A DNA stretch of 64,000 nt from Methyloversatilis sp. (GCF_030696805.1 NZ_JAUYRO010000095.1:62001-126000); one strand, 5' to 3'. Shown: positions 16,295 to 26,105, counted from the first letter of the stretch. The notes: generated by a model not told the origin, from the sequence alone. Translations and numbers: made by a program.

Positions 16295-17565
16295 CCGCAG
16301 CACGTCGTGGATTCATCAAGGGCACGCTCGGCCTGTCCGCCATGGCGGCACTCTATGGCTGCGCCGGCGCCGGCAAGGGCGCCAAGGGCCATGTTGTCGT
16401 GGTCGGTGGCGGCTACGGCGGTGCGACCGCTGCGAAGTACATTTCGATGTGGAGTGAGGGCGGCATCCGGGTGACGCTGGTCGAACGCAACGCAGCGTTC
16501 GTTTCCTGCCCGATCTCCAATCTCGTGCTGGCGGGCGAAAAGCAGTTGTCGGACATCACAGTCGGCTACGAAGGTCTTGCGAAATACGGCATCACCGTGG
16601 TGCAGGACGAAGTGACTGCGGTCGACGCCGAAAAGCGCATGATCAGGCTGGCACGTGGCGGCGACCTCGCCTACGACCGGCTGGTGCTGTCGCCGGGCGT
16701 GGAGTTTATGTATGAGTCGCTGCCCGGCATGGCATCGGCAGCGGCGAAGGAGAACATCCTGCACGCGTGGAAGGCCGGTCCGCAGACGGTTGCGCTGCGC
16801 AAGCAGCTCGAAGCAATGCCCGACGGCGGTGTGTTCGCGATGACCATCCCGAAGGCGCCCTACCGCTGCCCGCCCGGGCCGTACGAACGCGCCTGCATGG
16901 TCGCCCATTACCTGAAGCAGGCGAAGCCGAAATCGAAGGTGCTGGTGCTGGATGCCAACGAGGAAATCGTGTCGAAGAAGGGCCTGTTCACCAAGGCCTG
17001 GGCCGACAGCTACAAGGGCATGATCGAGTACCGGCCGCAGAGCGAGTTGCGCGATGTCGATGCAGGCAATCGCACCGCCATCCTCGAATTCGATCAGGTC
17101 AAGGCGAATGTGCTCAACGTTGTGCCGCCGCAGCGCGCTGGCGACATTGCCGCCAATTCGGGGCTGAAGCTGATCAATAACCGCTGGGTCGACATCAACT
17201 GGCTCACGATGGAATCGACAAGCACGCCCAACATTCACGTGCTGGGCGATGCCATCTTCCCGGCGCCGACGATGCCCAAGTCCGGTCACATGGCCAATCA
17301 GCACGCCAAGGTCGCGGCGGCGGCCATCATCAACCTGATGTCCGGACAGCCGCCGTCCGACGCGCCGCTGGTGATGAATACCTGCTACAGCTTCGTCGAT
17401 GCGACGAACGTGGTGCACGTGGCGTCCGTGCATCCGTACGATGCGGCGACCAGGCAGCCCCAGCCGGTCAAGGGCGCGGGCGGTCTGTCGGCAGCACCCA
17501 CCGAGATGGAAGGCAAATACGCGCTCGCCTGGGCGCGCAACATCTGGGCCGACATGCTGACCTGA
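16291..17565 (+). CDS. fccB: FccB/SoxF sulfide dehydrogenase flavoprotein
   Basis: FccB oxidises sulfide with a covalent FAD in the periplasm. The 424-residue protein has a Tat-like signal (ARRGFIKGTLG) ending in ALYGC, and the FAD-binding motif HVVVVGGGYGGATAAK at about residue 33. Redox cysteines lie in FVSCPISN and YRCPPGPYERAC. A C-terminal FCSD domain contains NTCYSFV. The gene is coupled to fccA. With soxCD and soxB it gives the cell both sulfide and thiosulfate oxidation. A strong terminator follows. Confidence 0.94.
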   Translation: MTAARRGFIKGTLGLSAMAALYGCAGAGKGAKGHVVVVGGGYGGATAAKYISMWSEGGIRVTLVERNAAFVSCPISNLVLAGEKQLSDITVGYEGLAKYGITVVQDEVTAVDAEKRMIRLARGGDLAYDRLVLSPGVEFMYESLPGMASAAAKENILHAWKAGPQTVALRKQLEAMPDGGVFAMTIPKAPYRCPPGPYERACMVAHYLKQAKPKSKVLVLDANEEIVSKKGLFTKAWADSYKGMIEYRPQSELRDVDAGNRTAILEFDQVKANVLNVVPPQRAGDIAANSGLKLINNRWVDINWLTMESTSTPNIHVLGDAIFPAPTMPKSGHMANQHAKVAAAAIINLMSGQPPSDAPLVMNTCYSFVDATNVVHVASVHPYDAATRQPQPVKGAGGLSAAPTEMEGKYALAWARNIWADMLT

Positions 17566-17582
17566 TCGTTGCTGCTTCAAGA

Positions 17583-17627
17583 CACGCGGCCCGCACATTG
17601 CGTTGATGTCCGGGCCGCGTGCTTTTC
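17583..17627 (+). terminator. rho-independent terminator after fccB
   Basis: CACGCGGCCCG and CGGGCCGCGTG form a perfect 11-bp stem with a 17-base loop, followed by CTTTTCT. It lies 17 bases past the fccB stop. Confidence 0.8.
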
Positions 17628-17699
17628 TGCGCCGAACTTGCAACAATCGCGCTCTTCCGTGGCGCCCGGGCGCCCGCTTACGCATGCCGAGGTACGCAG

Positions 17700-18266
17700 A
17701 TGAGCATCAAATCCGATCGCTGGATACGTCGCATGGCCGAGGAACACCGGATGATCGAGCCGTTCGAGGCCGGTCAGGTGCGCGAGGTCGATGGCCGGCG
17801 CATCGTGTCCTACGGCACGTCGAGCTATGGTTACGACGTGCGCTGCGCCGCCGAATTCAAGGTGTTCACGAACATCAACTCGACCATCGTCGATCCGAAG
17901 AGCTTTGATCCGAACTCCTTCGTCGAAATGAACAGCGAGTCCTGCATCATTCCGCCGAACTCCTTCGCGCTGGCGCGTACGGTCGAATACTTTCGCGTGC
18001 CGCGCAACGTGCTGGTGGTGTGCCTCGGCAAAAGCACTTACGCGCGCTGCGGCATCATCGTGAACGTGACGCCGCTCGAGCCCGAATGGGAAGGTCACGT
18101 CACGCTGGAGTTCTCCAACACCACGCCTCTGCCGGCCCGCATCTATGCCAACGAAGGCGTGGCGCAGATGCTGTTTTTCGAGTCGGACGAGCCGTGCGAA
18201 ACCTCGTACCGTGACCGTGGCGGCAAGTACCAGGGGCAGACCGGTGTGACGCTGCCCAAGATATGA
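17700..18266 (+). CDS. dcd: dCTP deaminase
   Basis: The enzyme converts dCTP to dUTP, feeding dTMP synthesis with thyA located 4 kb away. The 188-residue protein has the family signatures SSYGYDVRC near residue 41, [11 protein letters not shown] near residue 111 and the catalytic region [19 protein letters not shown] near residue 121. The ATG at 17700 ([12 protein letters not shown]) matches the family start; upstream in-frame codons are not conserved. It is a stand-alone gene after the fccB terminator. Confidence 0.97.
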   Translation: MSIKSDRWIRRMAEEHRMIEPFEAGQVREVDGRRIVSYGTSSYGYDVRCAAEFKVFTNINSTIVDPKSFDPNSFVEMNSESCIIPPNSFALARTVEYFRVPRNVLVVCLGKSTYARCGIIVNVTPLEPEWEGHVTLEFSNTTPLPARIYANEGVAQMLFFESDEPCETSYRDRGGKYQGQTGVTLPKI

Positions 18267-18332
18267 CGCGGTTTTCGTGCGCAAATACACGCTTTCCGCA
18301 TGCATTTTCCCGCGAATCGATACCAAGCGTTA

Positions 18333-18349
18333 CACGTCGCTGCGACGTG
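18333..18349. promoter_or_regulatory. 17-bp palindrome upstream of a PEP-CTERM gene, candidate operator
   Basis: CACGTCGC and GCGACGTG flank a single T. It lies about 73 bases before the PEP-CTERM gene start, in the only non-coding stretch between dcd and that gene. No T-run follows, so a terminator for dcd is unlikely. Confidence 0.5.
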
Positions 18350-18421
18350 ACTTTATGAACAGTCTGCGCTGACGCCCCCCCCTAGACTCCGCTCACTTTC
18401 ACGAATCACTGCGGAGCCGTC

Positions 18422-19090
18422 ATGTTCAGGAACCTTCTTCTCGCTTCAAGTCTTGCCATTGTCTCGACGGGCGCCTTTGCCGCGCTCGACGTGCCCTGGA
18501 TCGACGGCCTCGAAAACACCGGTACTGGCTTTGACGCCGGCCAGACCGACACCCGCTACAGCTTCACCGCCATCGCCGGTACGGCAACCGGCACCGACGG
18601 CTACGGCGTCGTGACCACCGGTTCGGGCTTTCCTTTCGGTCCCTGGCTTGCGAACAACTGGGATTCGACCTGGCTGACGCCGTCGGCCAACGCTGCGCAA
18701 AGCTACGATCCGTCGTCGGCCGGCTTGTACAAGTGGTCGATCAGCTTTGATCTCACTGGCTATGACCCGGCAGCGTCCGCATTTTCGGGTCGCTGGGCGT
18801 CGGACAACAGCGGTTACGTCGTTTTCAACGGCAGCACCATATCCACCGGCTCGTCATTCAGCAGCTGGACGTCGTTTGCCGCCAGTACCGGCTTCGTTGC
18901 CGGCGTGAATACGATCGATTTCTTCGTGAACAATGCTGCGCAGGGCAGTGGCAACCCGACTGGCGTACGCGTCGAATTCCTCGACAGCTACACGTCGGTC
19001 GCCGCCCCGGTGCCGGAACCGGCGTCCTACGCGATGATTCTTGCCGGCCTGCTGGTCGTTGGTGCCGTCGCCCGCCGCCGCCTCGGCTGA
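18422..19090 (+). CDS. PEP-CTERM sorting domain secreted protein
   Basis: This 222-residue protein has an N-terminal signal peptide (LLLASSLAIVSTGAFA) and a C-terminal PEP-CTERM tail: VPEPASYAM, a hydrophobic helix, then ARRR. Such proteins are processed by an exosortase and move to the surface or the exopolysaccharide matrix. The middle is a Ser/Thr/Gly-rich beta-type region (SISFDLTGYDP, SGRWASDNSGYVVFNG) with one predicted domain and no catalytic motif that I recognise. The ATG at 18422 follows a GCGGAG site. It is monocistronic, with a candidate operator upstream and a terminator downstream. Confidence 0.9.
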   Translation: MFRNLLLASSLAIVSTGAFAALDVPWIDGLENTGTGFDAGQTDTRYSFTAIAGTATGTDGYGVVTTGSGFPFGPWLANNWDSTWLTPSANAAQSYDPSSAGLYKWSISFDLTGYDPAASAFSGRWASDNSGYVVFNGSTISTGSSFSSWTSFAASTGFVAGVNTIDFFVNNAAQGSGNPTGVRVEFLDSYTSVAAPVPEPASYAMILAGLLVVGAVARRRLG

Positions 19091-19119
19091 ACCCGTCTGC
19101 AGCCTCTGCAGCATCCCGT

Positions 19120-19150
19120 CCGGGCCGCCCAGTGCGGCCCGGATTGTTTT
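19120..19150 (+). terminator. rho-independent terminator after the PEP-CTERM gene
   Basis: CCGGGCCGC and GCGGCCCGG form a perfect 9-bp stem around CCAGT, followed by ATTGTTTT. It lies 29 bases after the stop codon. Confidence 0.85.
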
Positions 19151-19249
19151 GAGACATCGAACTGATACCATCGCGCGCTCAAGATTGCAGGTTCTCTGCA
19201 ACCCGGGGCGCCGTGCCAGGGCGCTCCTGCCATCACACAGGTTGACGCC

Positions 19250-21502
19250 ATGCGCTTCGAGTTTCCGATCATCATCATCGACGAGGACTTCCGTTCCGAG
19301 AACGCCTCCGGCCTGGGCATCCGTGCGCTGGCCGAAGCGATCGAGAAGGAAGGGCTGACGATACTGGGGGTCACCAGCTACGGTGACCTGACCTCGTTCG
19401 CGCAGCAGCAGAGCCGGGCGTCGACCTTCATCCTGTCGATCGACGACGAGGAATTCGGGGGCGGCAGCGCCGCGGAAATCCAGGCCGTGCTGCAGAACCT
19501 GCGCGAATTCGTCGCCGAAATCCGCCGCCGCAACGCCGACATCCCGATCTTCCTGTATGGCGAGACGCGCACCACGCGCCACATCACGAACGACATCCTG
19601 CGCGAGCTGCACGGCTTCATCCACATGTTCGAGGACACGCCGGAATTCGTCGCCCGTTACATCGTGCGCGAAGCACGTGCCTATCTCGACTCGCTGCCGC
19701 CGCCGTTCTTCCGTGCGCTGGTGCACTACGCGCAGGACGGCTCCTACTCCTGGCACTGCCCGGGGCATTCCGGCGGCGTTGCCTTCCTGAAAAGCCCGGT
19801 CGGGCGCATGTTCCATCAGTTCTTCGGCGAGAACATGCTGCGCGCCGACGTGTGCAATGCGGTCGAAGAACTGGGGCAGCTGCTCGACCATACCGGCCCG
19901 GTGGCCGCGTCGGAGCGCAACGCAGCACGCATCTTCCATGCCGATCACCTGTTCTTCGTCACCAATGGCACCTCGACGTCGAACAAGATGGTGTGGCACT
20001 CGACCGTGGCGCAGGACGACATCGTGGTGGTCGATCGCAACTGCCACAAGTCGATACTGCACTCCATCATCATGACCGGCGCGATTCCGGTCTTCCTGAC
20101 GCCGACGCGTAACCACTACGGCATCATCGGGCCGATTCCGCTGTCCGAATTCAGCCCGGACGTGATCCGCGCCAAGATCGAAGCCAATCCGTTCGCGCGC
20201 AAGGTGTTGAACAAGAAGCCGCGCATCCTGACCATCACGCAGTCGACCTACGACGGCATCCTGTACAACGTGGAAGCCATCAAGGACGTGCTCGACGGCG
20301 AAATCGACACGCTGCATTTCGACGAAGCCTGGCTACCGCACGCGTCCTTCCACGATCTTTATGGTGACTACCACGCCATCGGCGAAGGGCGTCCGCGTTG
20401 CAAGGATTCGATGATCTTTGCCACGCAGTCGACGCACAAGCTGCTGGCCGGCCTGTCGCAGGCGTCGCAGATCCTGGTGCAGGACTCGCAGACCCGCTCG
20501 CTCGATCGCGATGTGTTCAACGAGGCCTACCTGATGCACACCTCCACCAGCCCGCAGTACGCGATCATCGCCTCGTGCGACGTCGCCGCCGCGATGATGG
20601 AACCGCCGGGCGGCACGGCGCTGGTCGAGGAATCCCTTGCCGAAGCGGCGGAGTTCCGCCGCGCGATGCGCAAGGTCGATGCCGAATTCGGTACCGACTG
20701 GTGGTTCAAGGTGTGGGGGCCGGAGCACCTCGCGGAAGAGGGGCTGGGCACGCGCGAAGACTGGACGCTGCGCGCAGGCGAGCGCTGGCACGGTTTCGGC
20801 GATCTGGCCGAAGGCTTCAACATGCTCGACCCGATCAAGGCGACCGTCATCACCCCGGGTCTGGACGTCGATGGCGACTTTGCCGACTGGGGCATCCCCG
20901 CCGGCATGCTGACGCGCTACCTGGCCGAGCACGGCATCATCGTCGAGAAGACCGGGCTGTACAGCTTCTTCATCATGTTCACCATCGGCATCACCAAGGG
21001 CCGCTGGAACACGCTGGTGACCGAACTGCAGCAGTTCAAGGATGACTACGACAACAACGAACCGCTGTGGAAGGTGATGCCCGAGTTCGTGGCGGCGCAT
21101 TCACGCTACGAACGCGTCGGATTGCGCGACCTGTGCGTGCGCATTCACGAAATGTACAAGAAGCACGACATCGCGCGCCTGACGACCGAAATGTATCTGT
21201 CGCCGATGGAACCGGCGATGAAGCCGGCCGAGGCGTGGGCGCGCATGGCGCACCGCGAGATCGACCGCGTGCCGATCGATGATCTCGAAGGCCGCATCAC
21301 CGCCGTGCTGCTGACGCCCTATCCGCCGGGCATCCCGCTGCTGATTCCGGGCGAGCGCTTCAATCGCACCATCGTCAATTTCCTGCGTTTTGCCCGTGAG
21401 TTCAACCGCGCCTTCCCGGGCTTCGAGACCGACATCCACGGTCTGGTCGGCGACGGCGAGGGCGAAACGATCAACTATCTGGTGGACTGCGTGCGTGATT
21501 GA
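19250..21502 (+). CDS. Orn/Lys/Arg decarboxylase family enzyme
   Basis: This is a 750-residue PLP-dependent fold-I decarboxylase that makes a polyamine or diamine (putrescine, cadaverine or agmatine). The N-terminal receiver-like wing domain spans about residues 1-125 (IIIIDEDFRSENASG). The core has HCPGHSGG near residue 167, FDEAW near 362 and the PLP lysine in STHKLLAG at K397. The C-terminal domain follows. Length matches the large wing-domain type of the inducible and biosynthetic enzymes. Which amino acid it prefers cannot be read from the sequence. It stands alone, with folA convergent downstream. Confidence 0.92.
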   Translation: MRFEFPIIIIDEDFRSENASGLGIRALAEAIEKEGLTILGVTSYGDLTSFAQQQSRASTFILSIDDEEFGGGSAAEIQAVLQNLREFVAEIRRRNADIPIFLYGETRTTRHITNDILRELHGFIHMFEDTPEFVARYIVREARAYLDSLPPPFFRALVHYAQDGSYSWHCPGHSGGVAFLKSPVGRMFHQFFGENMLRADVCNAVEELGQLLDHTGPVAASERNAARIFHADHLFFVTNGTSTSNKMVWHSTVAQDDIVVVDRNCHKSILHSIIMTGAIPVFLTPTRNHYGIIGPIPLSEFSPDVIRAKIEANPFARKVLNKKPRILTITQSTYDGILYNVEAIKDVLDGEIDTLHFDEAWLPHASFHDLYGDYHAIGEGRPRCKDSMIFATQSTHKLLAGLSQASQILVQDSQTRSLDRDVFNEAYLMHTSTSPQYAIIASCDVAAAMMEPPGGTALVEESLAEAAEFRRAMRKVDAEFGTDWWFKVWGPEHLAEEGLGTREDWTLRAGERWHGFGDLAEGFNMLDPIKATVITPGLDVDGDFADWGIPAGMLTRYLAEHGIIVEKTGLYSFFIMFTIGITKGRWNTLVTELQQFKDDYDNNEPLWKVMPEFVAAHSRYERVGLRDLCVRIHEMYKKHDIARLTTEMYLSPMEPAMKPAEAWARMAHREIDRVPIDDLEGRITAVLLTPYPPGIPLLIPGERFNRTIVNFLRFAREFNRAFPGFETDIHGLVGDGEGETINYLVDCVRD

Positions 21503-21567
21503 GAGCTTTGCTGCCTGCACGCCCGGGCAGTCTGTGGGGCTGGCGGCGCGACGTTTCGCGCCGTGCT

Positions 21568-22062
21568 TCAGCGCCGGGCGTAATCGACGAAGGCGTAGCG
21601 CAGCCCGCTGACGCTGTCAGCTGTCTCGCGGGCGGTTTCGACCCATTCGCTGCGGTCGAACGCGGGAAACACCGTGTCGCCCTCGAACGGGTCGGCGATT
21701 TCGGTCAACAGCAGGCGCTGCACGTGCGGCAGCGCCAGTGCATAAAGCTGGGCGCCACCGATGATGAAAGCGTCCGCGCCGCCTTCGGCCTGCGCCGCCG
21801 CCTGTCGCGCCGCCTCGAGTGACGGCACGAAGATGGCACCCGGCATCGACAACCCGGGCTGCCGGGTGACCACGATGCTGGTGCGACCCGGCAACGGCCT
21901 GCCGAGCGAATCCCAGGTCTTGCGACCCATGATCATCGGGTGACCCATGGTCAGCGCGCGGAAGCGCTTCAGGTCTTCCGGCAGATGCCAGGGCATGGTG
22001 TTGTCGCGACCGATCACGCCATTGGCGGCCAGTGCGGCAATCAGCGACAGGCGCGGCGTCAC
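21568..22062 (-). CDS. folA: dihydrofolate reductase
   Basis: The enzyme reduces dihydrofolate to tetrahydrofolate with NADPH. The 164-residue protein shows [24 protein letters not shown] near the N-terminus with the substrate-binding acidic residue (PEDLKRF), GRKTW and IIGGAQLY. I chose the GTG at 22062 ([11 protein letters not shown]), which shares the GTGA tetranucleotide with the thyA stop. A ten-residue longer frame begins inside thyA and is not needed. thyA-folA is a standard operon for thymidylate synthesis. Confidence 0.95.
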   Translation of the reverse strand: MTPRLSLIAALAANGVIGRDNTMPWHLPEDLKRFRALTMGHPMIMGRKTWDSLGRPLPGRTSIVVTRQPGLSMPGAIFVPSLEAARQAAAQAEGGADAFIIGGAQLYALALPHVQRLLLTEIADPFEGDTVFPAFDRSEWVETARETADSVSGLRYAFVDYARR

Positions 22063-22853
22063 ACGGCCACCTTGGCCGGGATGTGCGGCCACGGGTCATA
22101 GCCGTCAAGACGAAAATCTTCCGGCGCGAAGGCGAACAGGTCGGTCACCGCAGGGTTGATGTGCATCACCGGCAGCGGCCGCGTCGCGCGCGACAACTGT
22201 TCGCGGGCCTGATCGACATGGTTCAGATACAGGTGCGCATCACCCAGCGTATGGATGAATTCGCCCGGCTTGAGCCCGCACACCTGGGCCATCATCATCG
22301 TCAGCAGCGCGTAACTCGCTATATTGAAAGGCACTCCGAGAAATATGTCGGCGCTGCGCTGATACAGCTGGCAGGACAATGCACCTTCGGCGACGTAGAA
22401 CTGGAACAGTGCATGGCAGGGCGGCAGCTTCATCGACGGGATGCTGGCCGGGTTCCACGCGCTGACGATGTGGCGGCGCGAATCCGGATTCTGGCGCAGG
22501 CCCTTGATCAGTTCGGCGATCTGGTCGATGTGGCGCCCGTCGGGCGTCGGCCAGCTGCGCCACTGGGCGCCATACACCGGACCGAGGTCGCCGTTGTCGT
22601 CGGCCCATTCGTCCCAGATGCTGACGCCGTTTTCCTTCAGCCAGGCGATATTGGTGTCGCCGCGCAGGAACCACAGCAATTCGACGATGATGGATCGCAG
22701 GTGCAGTTTCTTCGTCGTCAGCACCGGAAAGCCGTCGGCGAGGTTGAAACGCATCTGCCAGCCGAACACCGAACGGGTACCGGTTCCGGTGCGATCTGTC
22801 TTGAGCGCGCCCTGTTCGAGCACATGGCGCATGAGGTCGAGATATTGCCGCAT
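22059..22853 (-). CDS. thyA: thymidylate synthase
   Basis: ThyA methylates dUMP to dTMP using methylene-tetrahydrofolate. The 264-residue protein is the standard length. Visible motifs are [12 protein letters not shown] near residue 20, [12 protein letters not shown], the catalytic Cys in [11 protein letters not shown] near residue 146, [17 protein letters not shown] and HLYLNH. The stop overlaps the folA start, so the next enzyme in the cycle is co-translated. Upstream lies a 165-base region divergent from a hypothetical gene. Confidence 0.97.
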   Translation of the reverse strand: MRQYLDLMRHVLEQGALKTDRTGTGTRSVFGWQMRFNLADGFPVLTTKKLHLRSIIVELLWFLRGDTNIAWLKENGVSIWDEWADDNGDLGPVYGAQWRSWPTPDGRHIDQIAELIKGLRQNPDSRRHIVSAWNPASIPSMKLPPCHALFQFYVAEGALSCQLYQRSADIFLGVPFNIASYALLTMMMAQVCGLKPGEFIHTLGDAHLYLNHVDQAREQLSRATRPLPVMHINPAVTDLFAFAPEDFRLDGYDPWPHIPAKVAV

Positions 22854-23018
22854 GGAAAATATCGCGTAGTCGCGTTACGCTAGAGGGTCGGGATTGTAGT
22901 CCAGCGCGCGGTTCCGGCGGGGTCTGCATGCAGTACGGACGGGGCACTGCGCACCGTCCGACGGACGATTGATGATCAGTACAATCGGGGCGCATCCCGA
23001 GCGGCGGAGGTGGCAGGT

Positions 23019-24488
23019 ATGTTCGGTGTCTTTTCTTCATCCCCGGCGAGTGTGCTCGGCAATCCGGCCGAGCTGCGCCGTGTGCTGGCCGAAATCGCCG
23101 CCGCGCAGCCCGATCTGGCCATCAACGAACTGACCGGCTGGGTCGAATCGGTCAGCGAAGCGGCCAATATCGACATCGCGCACCACGTCAATCTGCTTTA
23201 TCAGTTCGATTCCAGCGCCCAGCCCCATCTGCGCAAGCTCGACAGCGCGTACGTCGAACAACCGGAAGGCAAGGATGTGGTTTGGCGCACCGGTCGCGAT
23301 TTCTGGTCCATCCTGTCATCCGCCTACGAATTCGCGCTCGATCGCTACATGTCAGACCCGGCGCAGGCATCGGTGCTCAGCGGCCTGTCGCGTCTGGCCT
23401 CGCGCACCGTGCGGGCGTGCCGCCAGCGCTTCAAGTGGGACGTCTATCACAACGGTCCGATCGATGCCGGGCTGTGGCAGGTAGCGGGCCAGGCCTACCT
23501 GCTTGCGCAGGCATCGGGTGCCGAGGTGCGCGAGGTGGTCAATGTTGCCGACGAAGCGGCGACTTCGGTCGAACGCGAGTATCTGCGCCTGATTGCCCTG
23601 CATGTGGCGGCACCGGAAGGGCTGGTGCCGGCGGGCGTGCGGCTGGCCGAACAGCTGACCAGTTATTTCGCGGCACGGTTTTCGATGGCATCCGCCGTCG
23701 AGCGCGGCACCACGCACTGGCTGGACTCCAACCAGCCGGCACCTCCGCTGCGTCTGGTGCGCGCGCCGCTCACCACCGACGGTATCCGTTACTTTTCCGG
23801 CATCGCAGCCGCCGATGCCGCACTTGCGATGGCGCGCAAGCTCGAAGCCGGCGATCGGCCTGATTCGCTGCATTTTGATGAAGAGCCGTCGCCCGAACAG
23901 CTGGGCCGGCTGCTGCGCCACCTGTCGATCAACTGGGCGCTCGACCCGCCGACCCGGCAGTACCGCCGCCACACACTGGGCGGTGCGCTTGCGGTCGCCA
24001 ACGGCATCAAGCATCTGCACCATGTGCTACGCGGCGCGCGCGACGAGGCGGTGATCTATCGCTGGGAAATGTCCGACGCCAGCCTGGGCGGCATCGGCGC
24101 AACGGCACCTACCGCCAGCGCGGAGTGGGTACGTATCGGCTCGCTGGTCGGCATGCAGCCTTCGGGCGGCGACAACTGGCTGGTCGGTGTCGTGCGCCGT
24201 TACATGCGAGGTCGCGACGCGCGCGGCACGGTCGGCATCGAAACGCTGTCGACCACCGCCCGCCCGTTGGAGGTATTTTCCGAACGCAACAGCGGCGAAG
24301 CCGTTGCGCTGGATGACCCGATCACCGGCGCCGTTGTCCGTCTGGCGATCAACGGCACCGGCTATTCGGCCGAGTATCCGCTGCACGCGTCGATCAACGG
24401 GCGCCATGTCAGGCTTGATCCGGTCGAACTTATCGAGCGCGGCGCCAACTTCGATCTCGCCCGTTTCCGCGTCAGCGATTTTCGTTAG
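23019..24488 (+). CDS. conserved hypothetical protein, about 490 residues
   Basis: This soluble protein has no signal peptide, membrane helix or recognised catalytic motif. The N-terminal third is helical (NPAELRRVLAEIAAAQ, SILSSAYEFALDRYM, RTVRACRQRFKWDVYH). The last 130 residues look like a beta-rich module (EWVRIGSLVGMQPSGG, RHVRLDPVELIERG) and could be PilZ-like, but the RxxxR and DxSxxG signature of c-di-GMP binding is not clear. The ATG at 23019 has GGCGGAGG nine bases upstream; a GTG three codons earlier overlaps that site. It is divergent from thyA and followed by a repeat block. I cannot assign a function. Confidence 0.75.
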   Translation: MFGVFSSSPASVLGNPAELRRVLAEIAAAQPDLAINELTGWVESVSEAANIDIAHHVNLLYQFDSSAQPHLRKLDSAYVEQPEGKDVVWRTGRDFWSILSSAYEFALDRYMSDPAQASVLSGLSRLASRTVRACRQRFKWDVYHNGPIDAGLWQVAGQAYLLAQASGAEVREVVNVADEAATSVEREYLRLIALHVAAPEGLVPAGVRLAEQLTSYFAARFSMASAVERGTTHWLDSNQPAPPLRLVRAPLTTDGIRYFSGIAAADAALAMARKLEAGDRPDSLHFDEEPSPEQLGRLLRHLSINWALDPPTRQYRRHTLGGALAVANGIKHLHHVLRGARDEAVIYRWEMSDASLGGIGATAPTASAEWVRIGSLVGMQPSGGDNWLVGVVRRYMRGRDARGTVGIETLSTTARPLEVFSERNSGEAVALDDPITGAVVRLAINGTGYSAEYPLHASINGRHVRLDPVELIERGANFDLARFRVSDFR

Positions 24489-24510
24489 CCCGGCCTCGCG
24501 CAGGGCGGGT

Positions 24511-24683
24511 GTTGGGCATCGCTGCGCTCACCCCAACCTACGGCAGCGACTGCGCTCGCCGGCAATCACGTTGCCCATCCCCCGTAGGTTGGGGTGAGCG
24601 CAGCGATGCCCAACAATCAGGCTTCCTCAAGTCGCGCCGCCCCATCCCCCGTAGGTTGGGGTGAGCGCAGCGATGCCCAACAA
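24511..24683. repeat. intergenic repeat cluster: one inverted and two direct copies
   Basis: The unit GTAGGTTGGGGTGAGCGCAG continues with CGATGCCCAAC. Direct copies lie at 24584-24615 and 24651-24682, both preceded by CCATCCCCC. An inverted copy lies at 24511-24541. The cluster fills the gap between two convergent genes and carries no gene. This type of repeat is dispersed in betaproteobacterial genomes. Confidence 0.85.
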
Positions 24684-24696
24684 GCGGCAATCGCCG

Positions 24697-25281
24697 TCAG
24701 CGATCCGGCAGCAGGAATTCGGTCATCCGTGGAAGTTCTCTCGCGAAGCACTGCAGGCTGTGATCGCCCCCGGCATGTACTACGAGGTTCGCGCCGCGCA
24801 ACTTCAGCACCGCCTGCCACCAGTCCAGTACCTCGTCGCCGGTTTCCAGCAGTACCAGGTACCGTTCCGGCCGGGTAACCGCCGCGACCTCCAGCGCAGC
24901 CAGTTGGTCGACATGTTCCTGTTCGAAGCGAAACACTTCGCCCGTATACATGTGCTCGTGTTCGCCGACGTAGTCGCCGAGCGACTTCGGTGCGACCACG
25001 GCGGGATTGATCAGCGCCGCGTGCAGTCCGTGCTTTTCCGCCAGATGCAGCGCATAGAAGCCGCCCAGCGACGAGCCGGCCAGTGCGACATCATCGCCGG
25101 TGTCCAGCGCCGGGCGAAGCACCGATTCGATCAGCGCGATCGCGTCCAGCGGGCCGGGCGGCAACTGTTCGCACCACAGGTCGCCGGCCCGTCCCTGGCG
25201 GGCAAGGTGGGCGCGCAGTTGCACGGCCTTGACCGACTGCGGACCCGAGCGGAAGCCGTGCAGGTAGAACAGCTTCTGCAT
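24697..25281 (-). CDS. YqiA/YcfP-family alpha/beta hydrolase (esterase-like)
   Basis: This 194-residue protein has the short alpha/beta hydrolase fold of the YqiA family. It opens with LFYLHGFRSGPQS, has the nucleophile elbow AGSSLGGFYA near residue 70, an acidic residue in LLETGDEVLDW near residue 150 and a final histidine in HAGGDHSL near 173. A physiological substrate is not known for the family; YqiA shows esterase activity. Its start overlaps the uppP stop by one base, so it is probably in the uppP transcript. Confidence 0.85.
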   Translation of the reverse strand: MQKLFYLHGFRSGPQSVKAVQLRAHLARQGRAGDLWCEQLPPGPLDAIALIESVLRPALDTGDDVALAGSSLGGFYALHLAEKHGLHAALINPAVVAPKSLGDYVGEHEHMYTGEVFRFEQEHVDQLAALEVAAVTRPERYLVLLETGDEVLDWWQAVLKLRGANLVVHAGGDHSLQCFARELPRMTEFLLPDR

Positions 25282-26105
25282 CAGTGATCGGCCCAGTCCA
25301 CCCAGCCGCCAGCGGCTGTCAGCAGCACGATGATGCCGAATACGATGCGGTACCAGGCGAACACCTCGAAGGTGTGGGTGGAGATGTAGCGCAGCAGCCA
25401 GCGCACGCTGAAGAACGCGGCCAGGAAAGAGGCCACGAAGCCGGTCGCGAACACCGGCAGATCTTCGGCACGCAGCAGCGCCCAGTTCTTGTAAACGTCG
25501 TAGGCGGTGGCCGCAAACATGGTCGGAATGGCGAGGAAGAAGCTGAATTCGGTCGCCGCGCGGCGCGACAAGCCGAAGATCAGGCCGCCCATGATGGTCG
25601 CACCCGAGCGCGACACGCCGGGGAACATCGCCACGGACTGCGCGAAACCCACCTTGAGCGCGGCGCGCCAGTCCATCTCCTCCACCGTTTCATAACGCGG
25701 CTGGTGGTTGCGCCGCTCGATCAGCAGGATGAGCACGCCACCGACGATCAGTGCGCCGGCCACGGTCAGCGGGTTGAACAGGTAAGCCTTGATCACGCCG
25801 TGCAGCAGGAAGCCAAGTACCGCAGCAGGCATGAAGGCGATCAGCACCAGCGTCACGAAGTGGTTGGCTTGCGGGTCGCGCGCCAGCACACCGCTGCCGA
25901 CATCGATGAGCTTGCGCCGGTACTCCCAGCAGATCGCCAGTATCGCGGCCAGCTGGATGACGATCTTGAATACGCGACTGGTGTCGTCGGTATAGCCGAG
26001 CAGGCTGCCTGCGATGATCAGGTGGCCGGTGCTGGAGATGGGCAGGAACTCGGTCAGACCTTCAATGATGCCGAGGATGAAGGCCTTGATCAGCAATGGA
26101 TCCAT
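25281..26105 (-). CDS. uppP: undecaprenyl-diphosphatase
   Basis: UppP recycles undecaprenyl diphosphate to the monophosphate carrier for peptidoglycan and surface glycan synthesis. The 274-residue integral membrane protein has seven to eight hydrophobic segments. Family motifs are [18 protein letters not shown] at residues 13-30 (with the E/Q-rich motif) and [11 protein letters not shown] at about residue 160 with the catalytic Arg. The ATG at 26105 gives the usual N-terminus. The YqiA-like esterase gene follows with a one-base overlap; tonB is divergent. Confidence 0.96.
   Translation of the reverse strand: MDPLLIKAFILGIIEGLTEFLPISSTGHLIIAGSLLGYTDDTSRVFKIVIQLAAILAICWEYRRKLIDVGSGVLARDPQANHFVTLVLIAFMPAAVLGFLLHGVIKAYLFNPLTVAGALIVGGVLILLIERRNHQPRYETVEEMDWRAALKVGFAQSVAMFPGVSRSGATIMGGLIFGLSRRAATEFSFFLAIPTMFAATAYDVYKNWALLRAEDLPVFATGFVASFLAAFFSVRWLLRYISTHTFEVFAWYRIVFGIIVLLTAAGGWVDWADH

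Noticed and set aside
16255..17685. 476-residue minus-strand frame antisense to fccB
   Set aside because: It crosses the fccB terminator and has a His/Arg-rich shadow composition.
24511..24683. Repeat cluster as a CRISPR array
   Set aside because: Only three copies, one inverted, with unequal gaps.
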